64,000 bases of DNA, taken from positions 62,001-126,000 of the forward strand of contig NZ_ABLD01000002.1 of assembly GCF_000172415.1 (NCBI RefSeq). Reading direction: 5' to 3'. The notes under the pieces were generated by a model, which was given only the letters and a program-made list of their open reading frames with translations, had not been told where the DNA came from and did no database searches. The first letter of the stretch is position 1. Each line of letters starts with the position of its first letter. Of this stretch, positions 34,292 through 42,970 are shown piece after piece. Origin of the DNA: Paraburkholderia graminis C4D1M (lineage in GTDB: Bacteria > Pseudomonadota > Gammaproteobacteria > Burkholderiales > Burkholderiaceae). A program made the translations under genes and the position numbers.

Positions 34292-35251
34292 TCAGGCTTG
34301 CAGCGCGTCCCACATTTCCTTGTCGCGCTGCGCGGTCCAGATGCGCGGATGCGTGATGCCGCTTGCTTCGTCGAAAGCGCGCGAAACGTCGAACGGCAAG
34401 CAATGTTCGTAGATGAACACGTGGCCGAATTTCGGGTCCATCGCCTTGCGCGTGTGCGCCATCGCGGCCTTCAGATCGAGCTTCTGCTCGACCGCTTCAC
34501 GGCCTTGCTGCAGCAACGTTGTCACGAAATCCTTCGTGTAATCGAGACCTTTGTTGACGTCTTCCGGCGTGGTCAGCGCGGGGCCGCGGCCCGGCACGAG
34601 CTTCTCGGCATTGAGCGCGCGCAGTGCTTCGAGTGTCGCCGGCCATTGCTCGAGTTGCGCGTCGCCGCAATAGCACGCCGCGTCGTATTCGACGAGATCG
34701 CCGGAAAACAGCACCTTTTGCGACGGCAGCCACACGACCGTATCGCCCTTCGTATGACCCGCGCCGAGATGCGCGATGCGCACTTCGAGCTTGCCGAGGA
34801 ACAGCGTCATTTCCTTTTCGAAGACGAGCGTCGGCCACGTGAGGCCCGGCACCGTTTCGACGCCGGCAAAAAGACGCGGAAAGCGTTCGATCTCCGACTT
34901 CATGTCCGCTTCGCCGCGCTCGACGATCATCTCGTACGTGCCGCGGCTCGCAATGATTTCCTGCGCGCCTTCCTCGAAATACGCCGACGCGCCGAGCACG
35001 CGCACCGCGTGATAGTGCGAGAGGACGACGTATTTGATCGGCTTGTCGGTGACGCTGCGAATCTTCGCGATGAGGTCTTGCGCCATGGCCGGCGTGGCGG
35101 TCGTGTCGACGATCAGCACGCCGTCGTCGCCGATGATCACGCCCGAGTTCGGATCGCCTTCGGCCGTGTAGGCGTAGGCGTTCTCGGACAACTTCGTCCA
35201 CGTGACTTTCTTGACTTCCAGATCGGCCTGCGATGCAAATGCCTTTGCCAT
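34292..35251 (-). CDS. MBL-fold hydrolase-like protein with altered metal motif
   Basis: A 319-residue metallo-beta-lactamase-fold protein. The canonical HxHxDH motif reads H79-Y-H81-A-V-R, so the usual aspartate and second-site histidine are missing. G-A-G-H-T and F-S-G-D are kept. One metal site may remain, but ordinary two-zinc hydrolase chemistry is doubtful. It may act as a mononuclear enzyme or in another role. The ATG at 35251 follows GGGAGA. It is the first gene of the catabolic operon with the MhpA-like monooxygenase. Two IclR regulators are divergent from it. Confidence 0.82.
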   Translation of the reverse strand: MAKAFASQADLEVKKVTWTKLSENAYAYTAEGDPNSGVIIGDDGVLIVDTTATPAMAQDLIAKIRSVTDKPIKYVVLSHYHAVRVLGASAYFEEGAQEIIASRGTYEMIVERGEADMKSEIERFPRLFAGVETVPGLTWPTLVFEKEMTLFLGKLEVRIAHLGAGHTKGDTVVWLPSQKVLFSGDLVEYDAACYCGDAQLEQWPATLEALRALNAEKLVPGRGPALTTPEDVNKGLDYTKDFVTTLLQQGREAVEQKLDLKAAMAHTRKAMDPKFGHVFIYEHCLPFDVSRAFDEASGITHPRIWTAQRDKEMWDALQA

Positions 35252-35411
35252 GCTCGTCTCCCTCAAAAGTTGGATGTGAGGCGAGACGGCCGGCTGCGCG
35301 CTGCGGCGCGGGCTGGCGGTATTGAAGGTTGTCTCGCCCGGTTTTTGACTCTGTGACTGCGCCGGTGTGTCGGGGTGATTGCATCTTATGGCCGCGCCTG
35401 TTTATTTGTCA

Positions 35412-35431
35412 ATAGCGAAATGTATCGCTAT
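35412..35431. promoter_or_regulatory. Candidate IclR operator
   Basis: ATAGCGA and TCGCTAT form a perfect inverted repeat with a six-base spacer, in the 277-base gap between the catabolic operon and the two IclR genes. IclR regulators bind such short palindromes in divergent promoters. The surrounding sequence is locally AT-rich, as expected for a promoter. Confidence 0.55.
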
Positions 35432-35528
35432 ACGCAAATCACCAAACGCCTAACATTGAAGCGTGGACGGTGACAGTTCGCAGTCACGGTTCGGTTAACA
35501 TGGACCCTTTTTACGGACGAGCGCAGGC

Positions 35529-36383
35529 GTGAGCAAAGCAGCGAAAGCGGCCCCCGGCAAAGGCGCGAGCGGTACTGAAATAGCGGAAGGCGGCAAGACG
35601 CAGCGCGGCATTCAGAGCGTGGAAGTCGGCGGCCGGCTGCTGCTCGCGCTCGCGCAGGCGCGCATGCCGCTCGCGCTGTCGGACCTCGCCATCGCCGCCG
35701 ATCTGGCGCCCGGACAGGCCCATGCTTATCTCGTGAGCCTAAGCCGGCTTGGTCTCGTCAAGCGCGACGAGTTGTCGGGCCGTTATGAGCCCGGCCCGCT
35801 GTCGCTGCGGCTCGGTCTGTTGCATCTGGAAAATCAGCCGGCGTTTCGCGCCGCCGTGCCGCGCGTGGCGGCGCTCGCCGAAGCAATCGGCTTTAGCGTC
35901 GCGATCTGTATCGCCGGGCCGCAGGGGCCGACCATCGTTCGCTATGAACATGGGGGTTTTCCGCTGCACGTGAATCTGCATGTGGGCACGGTCATGTCGC
36001 TGCCGGCGACGTCGACGGGACGCGTGTTCTGCGCATACCTGCCGAGCGAAACGCTTGACGCGATGTGGGCGAATCAGTCGGGCGCCGACCAAAGCGCGAC
36101 GGCCGCGCCGCGCGACGCCGCGTTCCAGACGTCGCTCGAGAAGATTCGCGCGCGCGGCCTCGAAAGCAGTGTCGATGCGCCGAGTCCTGGCATCAGCAGC
36201 CTGAGCGCGCCCGTGTTCGATCCGGACGGGCGCCTGGCGCTGGCATTGACGGTGATCGGCTCGACCGGCTCGATCGACGTGGCCGCCGATGGCCGCATCG
36301 CCCGCGCGTTGCTCGGCGCGGCTCGCGAGATCGGCGCCGAGCTTGCCGCCCAACCCTCACTGCTTGCATCGTCCGCATCGTGA
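35529..36383 (+). CDS. IclR-family regulator, copy 1
   Basis: A 284-residue regulator with an N-terminal winged helix (about 30-85) preceded by a basic, Ala/Gly-rich tail, and a C-terminal GAF-like effector domain containing L-H-V-G-T-V-M-S-L-P-A-T-S-T-G-R-V-F. The start is a GTG at 35529. Its stop overlaps the start of a second IclR gene in a GTGA arrangement, so both are made together. It is divergent from the MBL/monooxygenase operon, which it probably controls in response to the aromatic substrate. Confidence 0.87.
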   Translation: MSKAAKAAPGKGASGTEIAEGGKTQRGIQSVEVGGRLLLALAQARMPLALSDLAIAADLAPGQAHAYLVSLSRLGLVKRDELSGRYEPGPLSLRLGLLHLENQPAFRAAVPRVAALAEAIGFSVAICIAGPQGPTIVRYEHGGFPLHVNLHVGTVMSLPATSTGRVFCAYLPSETLDAMWANQSGADQSATAAPRDAAFQTSLEKIRARGLESSVDAPSPGISSLSAPVFDPDGRLALALTVIGSTGSIDVAADGRIARALLGAAREIGAELAAQPSLLASSAS

Positions 36384-37246
36384 CCGCTCGTACCGACAAC
36401 GCTTCTTCCACGCCGCTTTCCGCGCCTGCTTCCATGGCTGTTTCCACGGATACAAAGCCGCAGCGCGGCATCCAGTCGCTCGACAGCACCGGCGAACTGC
36501 TGGCCGCGCTCGTCGCGGCGGCGCGGCCGCTGACCCTGCGCGACCTCGCCGCCGCAGCCGGCATGCCGCCGGCGAAAGCGTTTCCGCATCTGGTGAGTCT
36601 GCTCAAGACCGGCTTGCTGAGCCGCGGCGCGTCCGGCTGTTTCGAAGCCGGGCCGCTTGCGCTGGAGCTTGGCTTGATCGGCCTGCAGCGTCTTTCGCCG
36701 ACGCGCGAGGCCGAGCCCGAAGTGGTCGAACTGGCGGCATCGACGGGAATGAGCGTCGCCATGGCGGTGCTCGGTCCGCTCGGACCGACGGTCGTGCGGC
36801 TGGAGGAATCGCCGCGGCCCTTGCATGTGAGCTTGCGGGTGGGCACGGTGATGTCGCTGGTGAATACGGCGATCGGGCGCGTTTTCGCCGCCCATGTCGC
36901 CGACGACGTGCGTGCCGGGCTGCTCGCGCAGGATCACTTGCGGCTCGCAGGAGCGAACGAGGCCGATGCTTTCGCCGGCAAAAGCGCGCCGCCCACGCTG
37001 AACGCAAGCTATGCGCAGCGTCTCGCGCAGATTCGCGCCGACGGAATCGATACCGCGCTGAGCCGGCCCGTGCCGGGCATCGACACGCTCGCGGCGCCCG
37101 TGTTCGACCACACGGGCAGCATTTGCCTCGTGCTCGCGCTGATGGGACCGAGCGGCAGCTTCGACAGCGCCGCGGCGGCCGGCCCGGCGCAGACGCTGCG
37201 GGCGGCGACGCTGCGGTTGTCGCGGCGGTTTGGCTGGATGGGCTGA
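36380..37246 (+). CDS. IclR-family regulator, copy 2
   Basis: A 288-residue paralogue of the preceding gene. It shares P-Q-R-G-I-Q-S near the N-terminus, the winged helix, and R-V-G-T-V-M-S-L-V-N-T-A-I-G-R-V-F in the effector domain. The GTG start at 36380 overlaps the upstream stop (GTGA), and the resulting N-terminal tail resembles that of copy 1. An internal ATG at 36434 is the alternative. Two co-translated IclR paralogues suggest a heteromer or two ligands for one pathway. Confidence 0.85.
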   Translation: MTARTDNASSTPLSAPASMAVSTDTKPQRGIQSLDSTGELLAALVAAARPLTLRDLAAAAGMPPAKAFPHLVSLLKTGLLSRGASGCFEAGPLALELGLIGLQRLSPTREAEPEVVELAASTGMSVAMAVLGPLGPTVVRLEESPRPLHVSLRVGTVMSLVNTAIGRVFAAHVADDVRAGLLAQDHLRLAGANEADAFAGKSAPPTLNASYAQRLAQIRADGIDTALSRPVPGIDTLAAPVFDHTGSICLVLALMGPSGSFDSAAAAGPAQTLRAATLRLSRRFGWMG

Positions 37247-37290
37247 ATCAAGGGTTCCTGCGCGGCGTCGGCCGCGTCGTCGGCGGCCTC

Positions 37291-37446
37291 GGTCCGGTAA
37301 TCGTTTTTTTTGAAAAACGGCGGTTTGTAATCGTTTCGGCGGAGAAATAATCGAAACGATGCGAGCGGCCGGGGTCCGAATAAGCGTTTTTTTGGAAAAA
37401 GCCCTGTTTGTAATCGTTTTGCACGTGGAATAATCGAAACTGATGC
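37291..37446. repeat. Two imperfect tandem repeats rich in TAATCGTTT/TAATCGAAA motifs
   Basis: Two units of about 70-75 bases start GGTCCG at 37291 and 37373. Each carries a T-run and A-run pair, then TTTGTAATCGTTT, then a TAATCGAAAC element about 10-15 bases on. In total, five copies of TAATCG followed by TTT or AAA occur within 150 bases. ATCGTTTC and GAAACGAT also form an inverted pair in unit 1. The block is AT-rich against a GC-rich background and lies between the IclR pair and the Fic gene. It may be a cluster of regulator sites or a duplicated terminator-like element. Confidence 0.7.
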
Positions 37447-37458
37447 TCGCGCTGGCGC

Positions 37459-38553
37459 GTGCGGGACAATCTGCCGGGCAATCGCGACTTCTGCCCGGTG
37501 ATCCGGCGCGCGGAGTCGGTGCGGCGCGCAGAAACGTACGACCTTGCGTCGCCACTGGCCGAACTCGAAGCCGATTACGGCGTGGACCTCATCATGCGCA
37601 GTGCCGTCTGGCTGACGGTGAAGGAGAGCCGCGCGAGTTTTCTCATCGAGCACGAACAGGACAAGGAGGATCGCATCCGCCGCTTTGCCGCGGTCATGGA
37701 AAGCGAGTGCGGCCGGCATGCCAATCCGTTCGATGCCGAAACGCTCGTTGCCCTGCAACGCGGCATCCTCGGGGAGTCGGCGTTGCGCTATGGCATTCGC
37801 CGCTCGCCGGTCTATGTGGGACACGTCGCGCGCTATGAGCCGGTGGTCGATTACATTGCTCCGCATTGGCAGCAGGTCGAAGCAATGCTCGCGGGCTTGA
37901 GCCAGTTCCTTCAACGCACGCAAGGCGGTGCGCCGATTGTTCGCGCGGCGGCGGCATCGTTCGGCTTTGTCTATGTGCATCCGATGGCCGACGGCAACGG
38001 CCGCATCTCGCGCTTTCTGATCAACGACGTATTGCGCCGCGATGGAGCCGTGCCCGCGCCGATCATCCTGCCTGTGTCCGCGACGATCACACAAAGCACG
38101 CGCGATCGCGCCGCTTACGACAAGGTGCTCGAACGGTTTTCGCGCCCGCTGATGAAGCACTACGCGGATCAGTACACGTTCGGGAAAACGGAAACGGCCG
38201 ACGACGGAGTCGAGTTCAACCTGCACTTTCGCGCCTACGACGACGCGTTGCCCGCGTGGCGCTACCCCGATCTCACCGCGCACGTCAGCTATCTCGCGAA
38301 TGTCATCGACGCGACGCTCCACCACGAGATGCGCAACGAAGCGCGCTTTCTGCATGCCAACGACACGGCGCGGCGCGCAATCAAGAACTTCCTGGAAGCG
38401 CCGGACAATGACCTCGACAGCATCATTCACAGCGTCCGGCAAAACGGCAACAGCATTTCCAACAGCTTGCGCGAACGCTATCCGCTTCTCGATGAGCGGC
38501 CGAATCTGGCCGCGCAAATCGTCAATGCGATCACCGAAGCTTTCTCCGAATAG
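37459..38553 (+). CDS. Fic-domain protein, probably shortened at the N-terminus
   Basis: A 364-residue protein with the Fic active-site motif H174-P-M-A-D-G-N-G-R-I-S-R. It should transfer AMP or another nucleotide part to a target hydroxyl. S60-F-L-I-E64-H resembles the inhibitory helix motif S-x-x-x-E of class II Fic proteins, so it may be self-inhibited. The only start found is a GTG at 37459 without a good ribosome site. The opening region aligns by memory with residues well inside longer (about 500 residue) Fic proteins, which suggests loss of the N-terminal part next to the repeat block. The C-terminal part (about 235-364) is helical and could bind DNA or target protein. Confidence 0.78.
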   Translation: MRDNLPGNRDFCPVIRRAESVRRAETYDLASPLAELEADYGVDLIMRSAVWLTVKESRASFLIEHEQDKEDRIRRFAAVMESECGRHANPFDAETLVALQRGILGESALRYGIRRSPVYVGHVARYEPVVDYIAPHWQQVEAMLAGLSQFLQRTQGGAPIVRAAAASFGFVYVHPMADGNGRISRFLINDVLRRDGAVPAPIILPVSATITQSTRDRAAYDKVLERFSRPLMKHYADQYTFGKTETADDGVEFNLHFRAYDDALPAWRYPDLTAHVSYLANVIDATLHHEMRNEARFLHANDTARRAIKNFLEAPDNDLDSIIHSVRQNGNSISNSLRERYPLLDERPNLAAQIVNAITEAFSE

Positions 38554-38561
38554 AACATTCC

Positions 38562-39422
38562 CTAATCGCCCGTTTGCGGTTCATGCGACGACAACCTCGC
38601 CTTCGCATGCCGCATCTTCTCCAGCGTCTTCGGACCCGCTTTGAGTGCGACGCCGATCGCGAGCGCGTCCATGATGCAAAGATGCACGAGGCGCGATACG
38701 CCAGGCGTATTCGGATCGATGGGACTCGGCACGCGCAGCAGCAGCGCAATATCCACGAGCCATGCAAGCCGCGAGCCGACATTGGTCAGCGCGATCGTCG
38801 TCGCGCCGCGTTCCTTGGCAATCTGAATGCTCTCGTTCACCTCGACGCTGCGGCCCGAATGCGAGATGGCAAAGGCGACGTCGCCTGGCTCCATCATCCC
38901 GGCGTAGAGGCGCTGCAAGTGCGCGTCGGTAAACGCAGTGGACGCGATGTCGAGCCGCAGAAACCGCAACGCCGCATCTTGCGCGACGAGACCGGACCCT
39001 GAGCCGACGCCGAAGAAGAACACGCGCCGCGCGCTGGACAGCGCTGCAATCGCGCTTTCGACCACCGCCGGATCGAGCGCGCCGCGCGCGTGCGTGATGC
39101 CGTCGACGGCGGCTTCGCCTACCTTGTCCATCAGCGTCTGCACGTCGTCGCTGCGCGCAATGGCCGCCGACGAATACGGCATTCCGCCCGCCACGCTCTG
39201 CGCGAGTTGCATCTTGAAGTCGCGCAGACCATGCGCGCCGATCGCGCGGCAAAAACGCGTGACCGAAGGCTCGGAGACATCGGCGCGCTGCGCGAGTTCG
39301 GTGATGCTCGCGCGCATCGCGAAGTCCACGTCGTTCAGCACCATGTCCGCGACCTTGCGTTCTGCGGGCCGCAAACTGGCGAGTGCGCTGCGGATATGGG
39401 GAATCAAGTTCGGTGCGGACAC
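38562..39422 (-). CDS. RpiR-family regulator (HTH and SIS domain)
   Basis: A 286-residue regulator with an N-terminal HTH_6 (S-I-T-E-L-A-Q-R-A-D-V-S-E-P-S-V-T-R-F) and a C-terminal SIS sugar-phosphate-binding domain (V-F-F-F-G-V-G-S-G-S-G, then I-S-H-S-G-R-S). RpiR proteins sense phosphosugars and control carbohydrate genes. I start at the GTG at 39422 behind AAGGA; the open frame reaches 39470. It lies 63 bases behind the ABC ATPase gene of the sugar transporter and most likely controls that system. Confidence 0.9.
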   Translation of the reverse strand: MSAPNLIPHIRSALASLRPAERKVADMVLNDVDFAMRASITELAQRADVSEPSVTRFCRAIGAHGLRDFKMQLAQSVAGGMPYSSAAIARSDDVQTLMDKVGEAAVDGITHARGALDPAVVESAIAALSSARRVFFFGVGSGSGLVAQDAALRFLRLDIASTAFTDAHLQRLYAGMMEPGDVAFAISHSGRSVEVNESIQIAKERGATTIALTNVGSRLAWLVDIALLLRVPSPIDPNTPGVSRLVHLCIMDALAIGVALKAGPKTLEKMRHAKARLSSHEPQTGD

Positions 39423-39485
39423 CCGGTGTTCCTTAAGGGTTAAATGAATCCGCGTCGCTCGCAGCTTCAATCGGCAACACGCGGT

Positions 39486-40562
39486 TCAGACCAGTCTGCG
39501 TCCACTCTCCGTATCGAACAGATGAATATGAGCAGCCGGCAAGCGCAACGCGACGCGCTCGCCGGGCTCAACCTTCGAGCGTTGACGCGTCGTCACGCAC
39601 CACGTGTTGCCGCCTATTTTCCCGTACAAATGCGTCTCGGCGCCAGTCGGTTCGACCACCTCGACTTCCATGATTGCGTCGGGCGTCTGCGTGACCGTCT
39701 CGATGTGTTCGGGCCGCACGCCCAACGTGACTCTCGCGCCCACGTTCGCCGACAGCGGCGCGCCTTCGAGCACGATCTCGCCACCGTCCGCGAGTTTCAG
39801 CGCAAGTCCCTGCGAGTGATCCACTACGATGCCTTCGGCGAAATTCATCGACGGCGAGCCAAGAAAGCTCGCGACGAAAAGATTCGACGGACGGTCATAG
39901 AGTTCGAGCGGACGCCCGATCTGTTCGATCCGCCCCGCGTTCATCACGACGATGCGGTCGGCCATCGTCATGGCTTCGATCTGATCGTGCGTGACGTAAA
40001 TCACCGTGTTTTTCAGGCGCTGATGCAGTGCCTTGATCTCCGTGCGCATTTGGACGCGCAGCTTCGCGTCGAGATTGGACAGCGGCTCGTCGAACAAAAA
40101 CAGCGACGGCTCGCGCACCACCGCGCGGCCCATCGCGACACGCTGACGTTGACCGCCCGATAACGCGCGCGGCAAGCGGTCGAGGTAACCGCCGAGATTG
40201 AGCATCTTCGCCGCAGCCTCGATGCGCGGCTTGAAATTCGCCGGCGACTCTTTACGAATGCGCGGCCCGAACGCGATGTTCTCGTAGACCGAAAGATGCG
40301 GATACAGCGCGTAGCTTTGAAACACCATCGAGATATTGCGCTGCTGCGGCGCGAGATGGTTCGCACGCGTTCCGCCGATCATCAGATCGCCGCCGCTGAT
40401 TTCCTCGAGCCCGGCCACCATCCGCATCAGCGTGCTCTTGCCGCAGCCCGACGGGCCGACGAGCACGACAAACTCGCCGTCGTCGATATGAAGGTCGATG
40501 CCGTGCACCACCTGCGTGTCGCCGTAGCGTTTGAAGATGCCGCTCAGTTGCACTGCTGCCAT
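39486..40562 (-). CDS. Sugar ABC transporter ATP-binding protein, UgpC/MalK type
   Basis: A 358-residue ATPase with Walker A GPSGCGKST, Q-loop, signature L-S-G-G-Q-R-Q-R, Walker B L-F-L-F-D-E-P-L-S-N-L-D and switch histidine in V-T-H-D-Q. A C-terminal TOBE/OB domain (about 240-358) marks the CUT1 family that powers sugar or polyol uptake. It would serve the binding protein and two permeases encoded divergently at 41640-44709. It is co-transcribed with an SDR gene 27 bases upstream. GAGGAAAGC precedes the ATG. Confidence 0.93.
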   Translation of the reverse strand: MAAVQLSGIFKRYGDTQVVHGIDLHIDDGEFVVLVGPSGCGKSTLMRMVAGLEEISGGDLMIGGTRANHLAPQQRNISMVFQSYALYPHLSVYENIAFGPRIRKESPANFKPRIEAAAKMLNLGGYLDRLPRALSGGQRQRVAMGRAVVREPSLFLFDEPLSNLDAKLRVQMRTEIKALHQRLKNTVIYVTHDQIEAMTMADRIVVMNAGRIEQIGRPLELYDRPSNLFVASFLGSPSMNFAEGIVVDHSQGLALKLADGGEIVLEGAPLSANVGARVTLGVRPEHIETVTQTPDAIMEVEVVEPTGAETHLYGKIGGNTWCVTTRQRSKVEPGERVALRLPAAHIHLFDTESGRRLV

Positions 40563-40589
40563 GCTTTCCTCGTCGTCTGCAGGTTTCGC

Positions 40590-41363
40590 TCAAAGCGATT
40601 CGAGCGTCAGTTCTTGCGCCATCAGCCGGTTGCCTGCCATCAAGCCACCGTCGACGGGCAGCGCGACGCCGGTAATCACGCGCGCCATAGGCGACGCGAG
40701 AAACAGCACGGCATCGGCGATGTCGTCAGGCGTCGCGAAATCGCGCAACGGATACCACTTTTTCAAATCTTCGAAGACCTGCGGGTTCTTGTCGACGCGC
40801 GCCTGCCATGCCTGCGTCTTCACCGTGCCCGGACACACGATGTTCGCGCGAATGCCATAGCGGCCCAATTCGAGCGCGAGCGCCTTCGTGTAACTGATCA
40901 AGCCCGCCTTGGCCGCGCTATACGCGGGATGTCCGAGCGCCGCCATGCCGTTCACCGAGCCGATCAACACCAACGCGCCCTGCTCGCGCTCGATCATCGA
41001 CGCGCGCACGGCTTCCACCGTGTTGTATGTGCCGTTCAGGTTCAGATGAATGTCGCGCTGCCAGCTTGCGGCGTCGGTGGTGGCGAGCGTGAGGCCCTCG
41101 GCTGCGCCCGCGTTGGCGACCAGCACGTCAACGGGTCCGCGCTTCGCCACCGCCGCGGCGACGGCTTGTTGCACCGCGGCGGCGTCGCCGAGATCGACGG
41201 CAAGCGGCGTGACCTGCGTTTCACCGAGTTGCTTCGCCAGGCGATCGAGCGCGGCCCCGTCGATGTCGAGCGCCAGCACCGTATCGCCTTCTTCGACGAA
41301 ACGCTTGCACAACACGCTGCCGATGCCGCCGCAAGCGCCCGTCACTAATACGACTCGATTCAT
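40590..41363 (-). CDS. SDR-family oxidoreductase of the sugar/polyol locus
   Basis: A 257-residue short-chain dehydrogenase with T-G-A-C-G-G-I-G, V-A-N-A-G-A, catalytic S (in I-G-S-V-N-G) and Y-S-A-A-K, and the ending D-G-G-L-M-A-G. Its place as first gene of the ATPase transcript, divergent from a CUT1 binding protein, points to oxidation of the imported sugar or polyol. The ATG at 41363 follows GAGGG; the frame extends ten codons upstream to 41393 without a ribosome site. Confidence 0.9.
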   Translation of the reverse strand: MNRVVLVTGACGGIGSVLCKRFVEEGDTVLALDIDGAALDRLAKQLGETQVTPLAVDLGDAAAVQQAVAAAVAKRGPVDVLVANAGAAEGLTLATTDAASWQRDIHLNLNGTYNTVEAVRASMIEREQGALVLIGSVNGMAALGHPAYSAAKAGLISYTKALALELGRYGIRANIVCPGTVKTQAWQARVDKNPQVFEDLKKWYPLRDFATPDDIADAVLFLASPMARVITGVALPVDGGLMAGNRLMAQELTLESL

Positions 41364-41639
41364 TTTGCCCTCGCTTTTCCACACGCCCGGCACTTCGCAG
41401 GCCGTGTAAATTTCTTACAGCGCGACGCACCGCACAAGCCGCTTCGTCCCGGATATTGGGTAATGGCGCGCAGCCCGCATCCAGAATATCCCTGTTTTAC
41501 AGGCATCTTATGCACAAACGCCGGCGAGAAAAAATATCGCAGACCCTACGTGACAACGCATTTTTAGCCGTGTAGGATTTTTTCAAACAATTCAACCCAC
41601 AGCAGCCGGCGACGGCAGCGGACCTATGAGGAGAGAGAG

Positions 41640-42872
41640 ATGTCGTTGCATGCCCGTGCTTCCCTCGCGCTTGGCAAAGTCGCCGTGGCGCTCGCGTTTG
41701 CAGGTATCGCCGTATCGGCTCAGGCCGACACGGTTCGCGTGACCGTCGCGCATTACAGCGACGCAACCGCGCCGTACTTCGAAAAGATGGCTCGCAATTT
41801 CGAAAAGGCCAATCCCGGCACCACCATCAAGATCGAAGACGTGAACTGGGATACGTTGCAACAGAAACTGCAAACGGACATCTCCGGCAACGCGAACGCC
41901 GACCTCGCGATTGTCGGCACGCGCTGGCTGCTCGACTTCGTGAAGGACGACGTGGCCGAACCGCTCGACGGCTATATGGACGCCAACTTCAAGGGACGTT
42001 TTATCGGTCCGTTCCTGGCACCTGGCGAAATCAACGGCAAGGTGTACGGTTTGCCGATCGCCGCGTCCGCACGCGCGCTGTACTACAACAAGGATCTGCT
42101 CGCGAAAGCCGGCTATCCTGACGGCCCGAAAACATGGAACGACGTGATTGAAGCGTCGAAGAAACTGAAGGCGCAAGGCATTGCCGGCTTCGGTCTGCAA
42201 GGCAAGGAAATCGAAACGGACGTCTATTTTTACTATGCGCTGTGGACGAACGGCGGCGAAGTAGTCGGCAAGGACAACAAGGCGGCGTTCAACTCGGCGG
42301 CGGGCGTCAAGGCGGCCACGCTGTATAAATCGCTGATCGATCAGGGTCTGACGCAACCGGGCGTCACCGGCTACAGCCGCGAAGACGTACAGAACCTTTT
42401 CAAGCAAGGCCGCGTGGCGATGATGATTTCGGCGCCGTTCCTCGCGAAGCAGATCAAGAAGGAAGCGCCTAACCTGAAGTACGGCATCGATCCGATTCCG
42501 ATGGGCACCACGCACGCCACTTACGCAGTCACGGACTCGATCGTGATGTTCAAGAACTCGAAGGTGAAGAAGTCCGCGTGGAAGTTCCTCGACTATCTGT
42601 TCACGAAAGAACCGCGCGTCGAGTTCACGACGACTGAAGGTTTCCTGCCGACCACCAAGGCCGAATCGTCGGACCCGGCGTTCAATGATCCGGATACCAA
42701 AGCATTTGTCGCCTTGCTGCCCACTGCGCGTTTTGCACCGACCGTGACCGGTTGGGAAGACACCGCGAAGGCCGTGACCGACGCGATGCAGTCCATCTAC
42801 CTGGGCAAGGCCAAGCCCGCCGATGCGCTGAACGCGGCGGCTACGCAAGCCAACAAGTCGCTCGGCCATTGA
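41640..42872 (+). CDS. Sugar ABC transporter substrate-binding protein
   Basis: A 410-residue periplasmic binding protein of the MalE/UgpB type (cluster for CUT1 sugars). A signal peptide (VAVALAFAGIAVSAQA, cut before DTVRV) is followed by the two-lobe fold, with N-F-E-K-A-N-P-G-T-T-I-K in lobe 1 and G-R-V-A-M-M-I-S near the hinge. A long GAGGAGAGAG ribosome site precedes the ATG, suggesting high output. A perfect 14-bp hairpin lies between it and the permease genes, typical for raising binding-protein levels over permeases. The substrate is not determined. Confidence 0.92.
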   Translation: MSLHARASLALGKVAVALAFAGIAVSAQADTVRVTVAHYSDATAPYFEKMARNFEKANPGTTIKIEDVNWDTLQQKLQTDISGNANADLAIVGTRWLLDFVKDDVAEPLDGYMDANFKGRFIGPFLAPGEINGKVYGLPIAASARALYYNKDLLAKAGYPDGPKTWNDVIEASKKLKAQGIAGFGLQGKEIETDVYFYYALWTNGGEVVGKDNKAAFNSAAGVKAATLYKSLIDQGLTQPGVTGYSREDVQNLFKQGRVAMMISAPFLAKQIKKEAPNLKYGIDPIPMGTTHATYAVTDSIVMFKNSKVKKSAWKFLDYLFTKEPRVEFTTTEGFLPTTKAESSDPAFNDPDTKAFVALLPTARFAPTVTGWEDTAKAVTDAMQSIYLGKAKPADALNAAATQANKSLGH

Positions 42873-42923
42873 TCGGGGCGACGCTCTGACGTCGCGGTAA
42901 GCCGTCACTATCCGGCCCATTCC

Positions 42924-42954
42924 GACGCGCCCGCATGCTTCATGCGGGCGCGTC
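42924..42954 (+). other. Perfect 14-bp hairpin between binding-protein and permease genes
   Basis: GACGCGCCCGCATG and its exact inverse CATGCGGGCGCGTC enclose a three-base loop (CTT). No T-run follows. In sugar ABC operons such stems stabilise the upstream mRNA or dampen readthrough, so that binding protein exceeds permease. It ends 16 bases before the permease start, so it could also hinder ribosome access. Confidence 0.8.
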
Positions 42955-42970
42955 TCACGATCGAGCATGT

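Noticed and set aside
37009..38517. Long antisense frame across the Fic gene and repeat block
   Set aside because: It runs through the AT-rich repeats, has no recognisable domain, and opposes a clear Fic domain.
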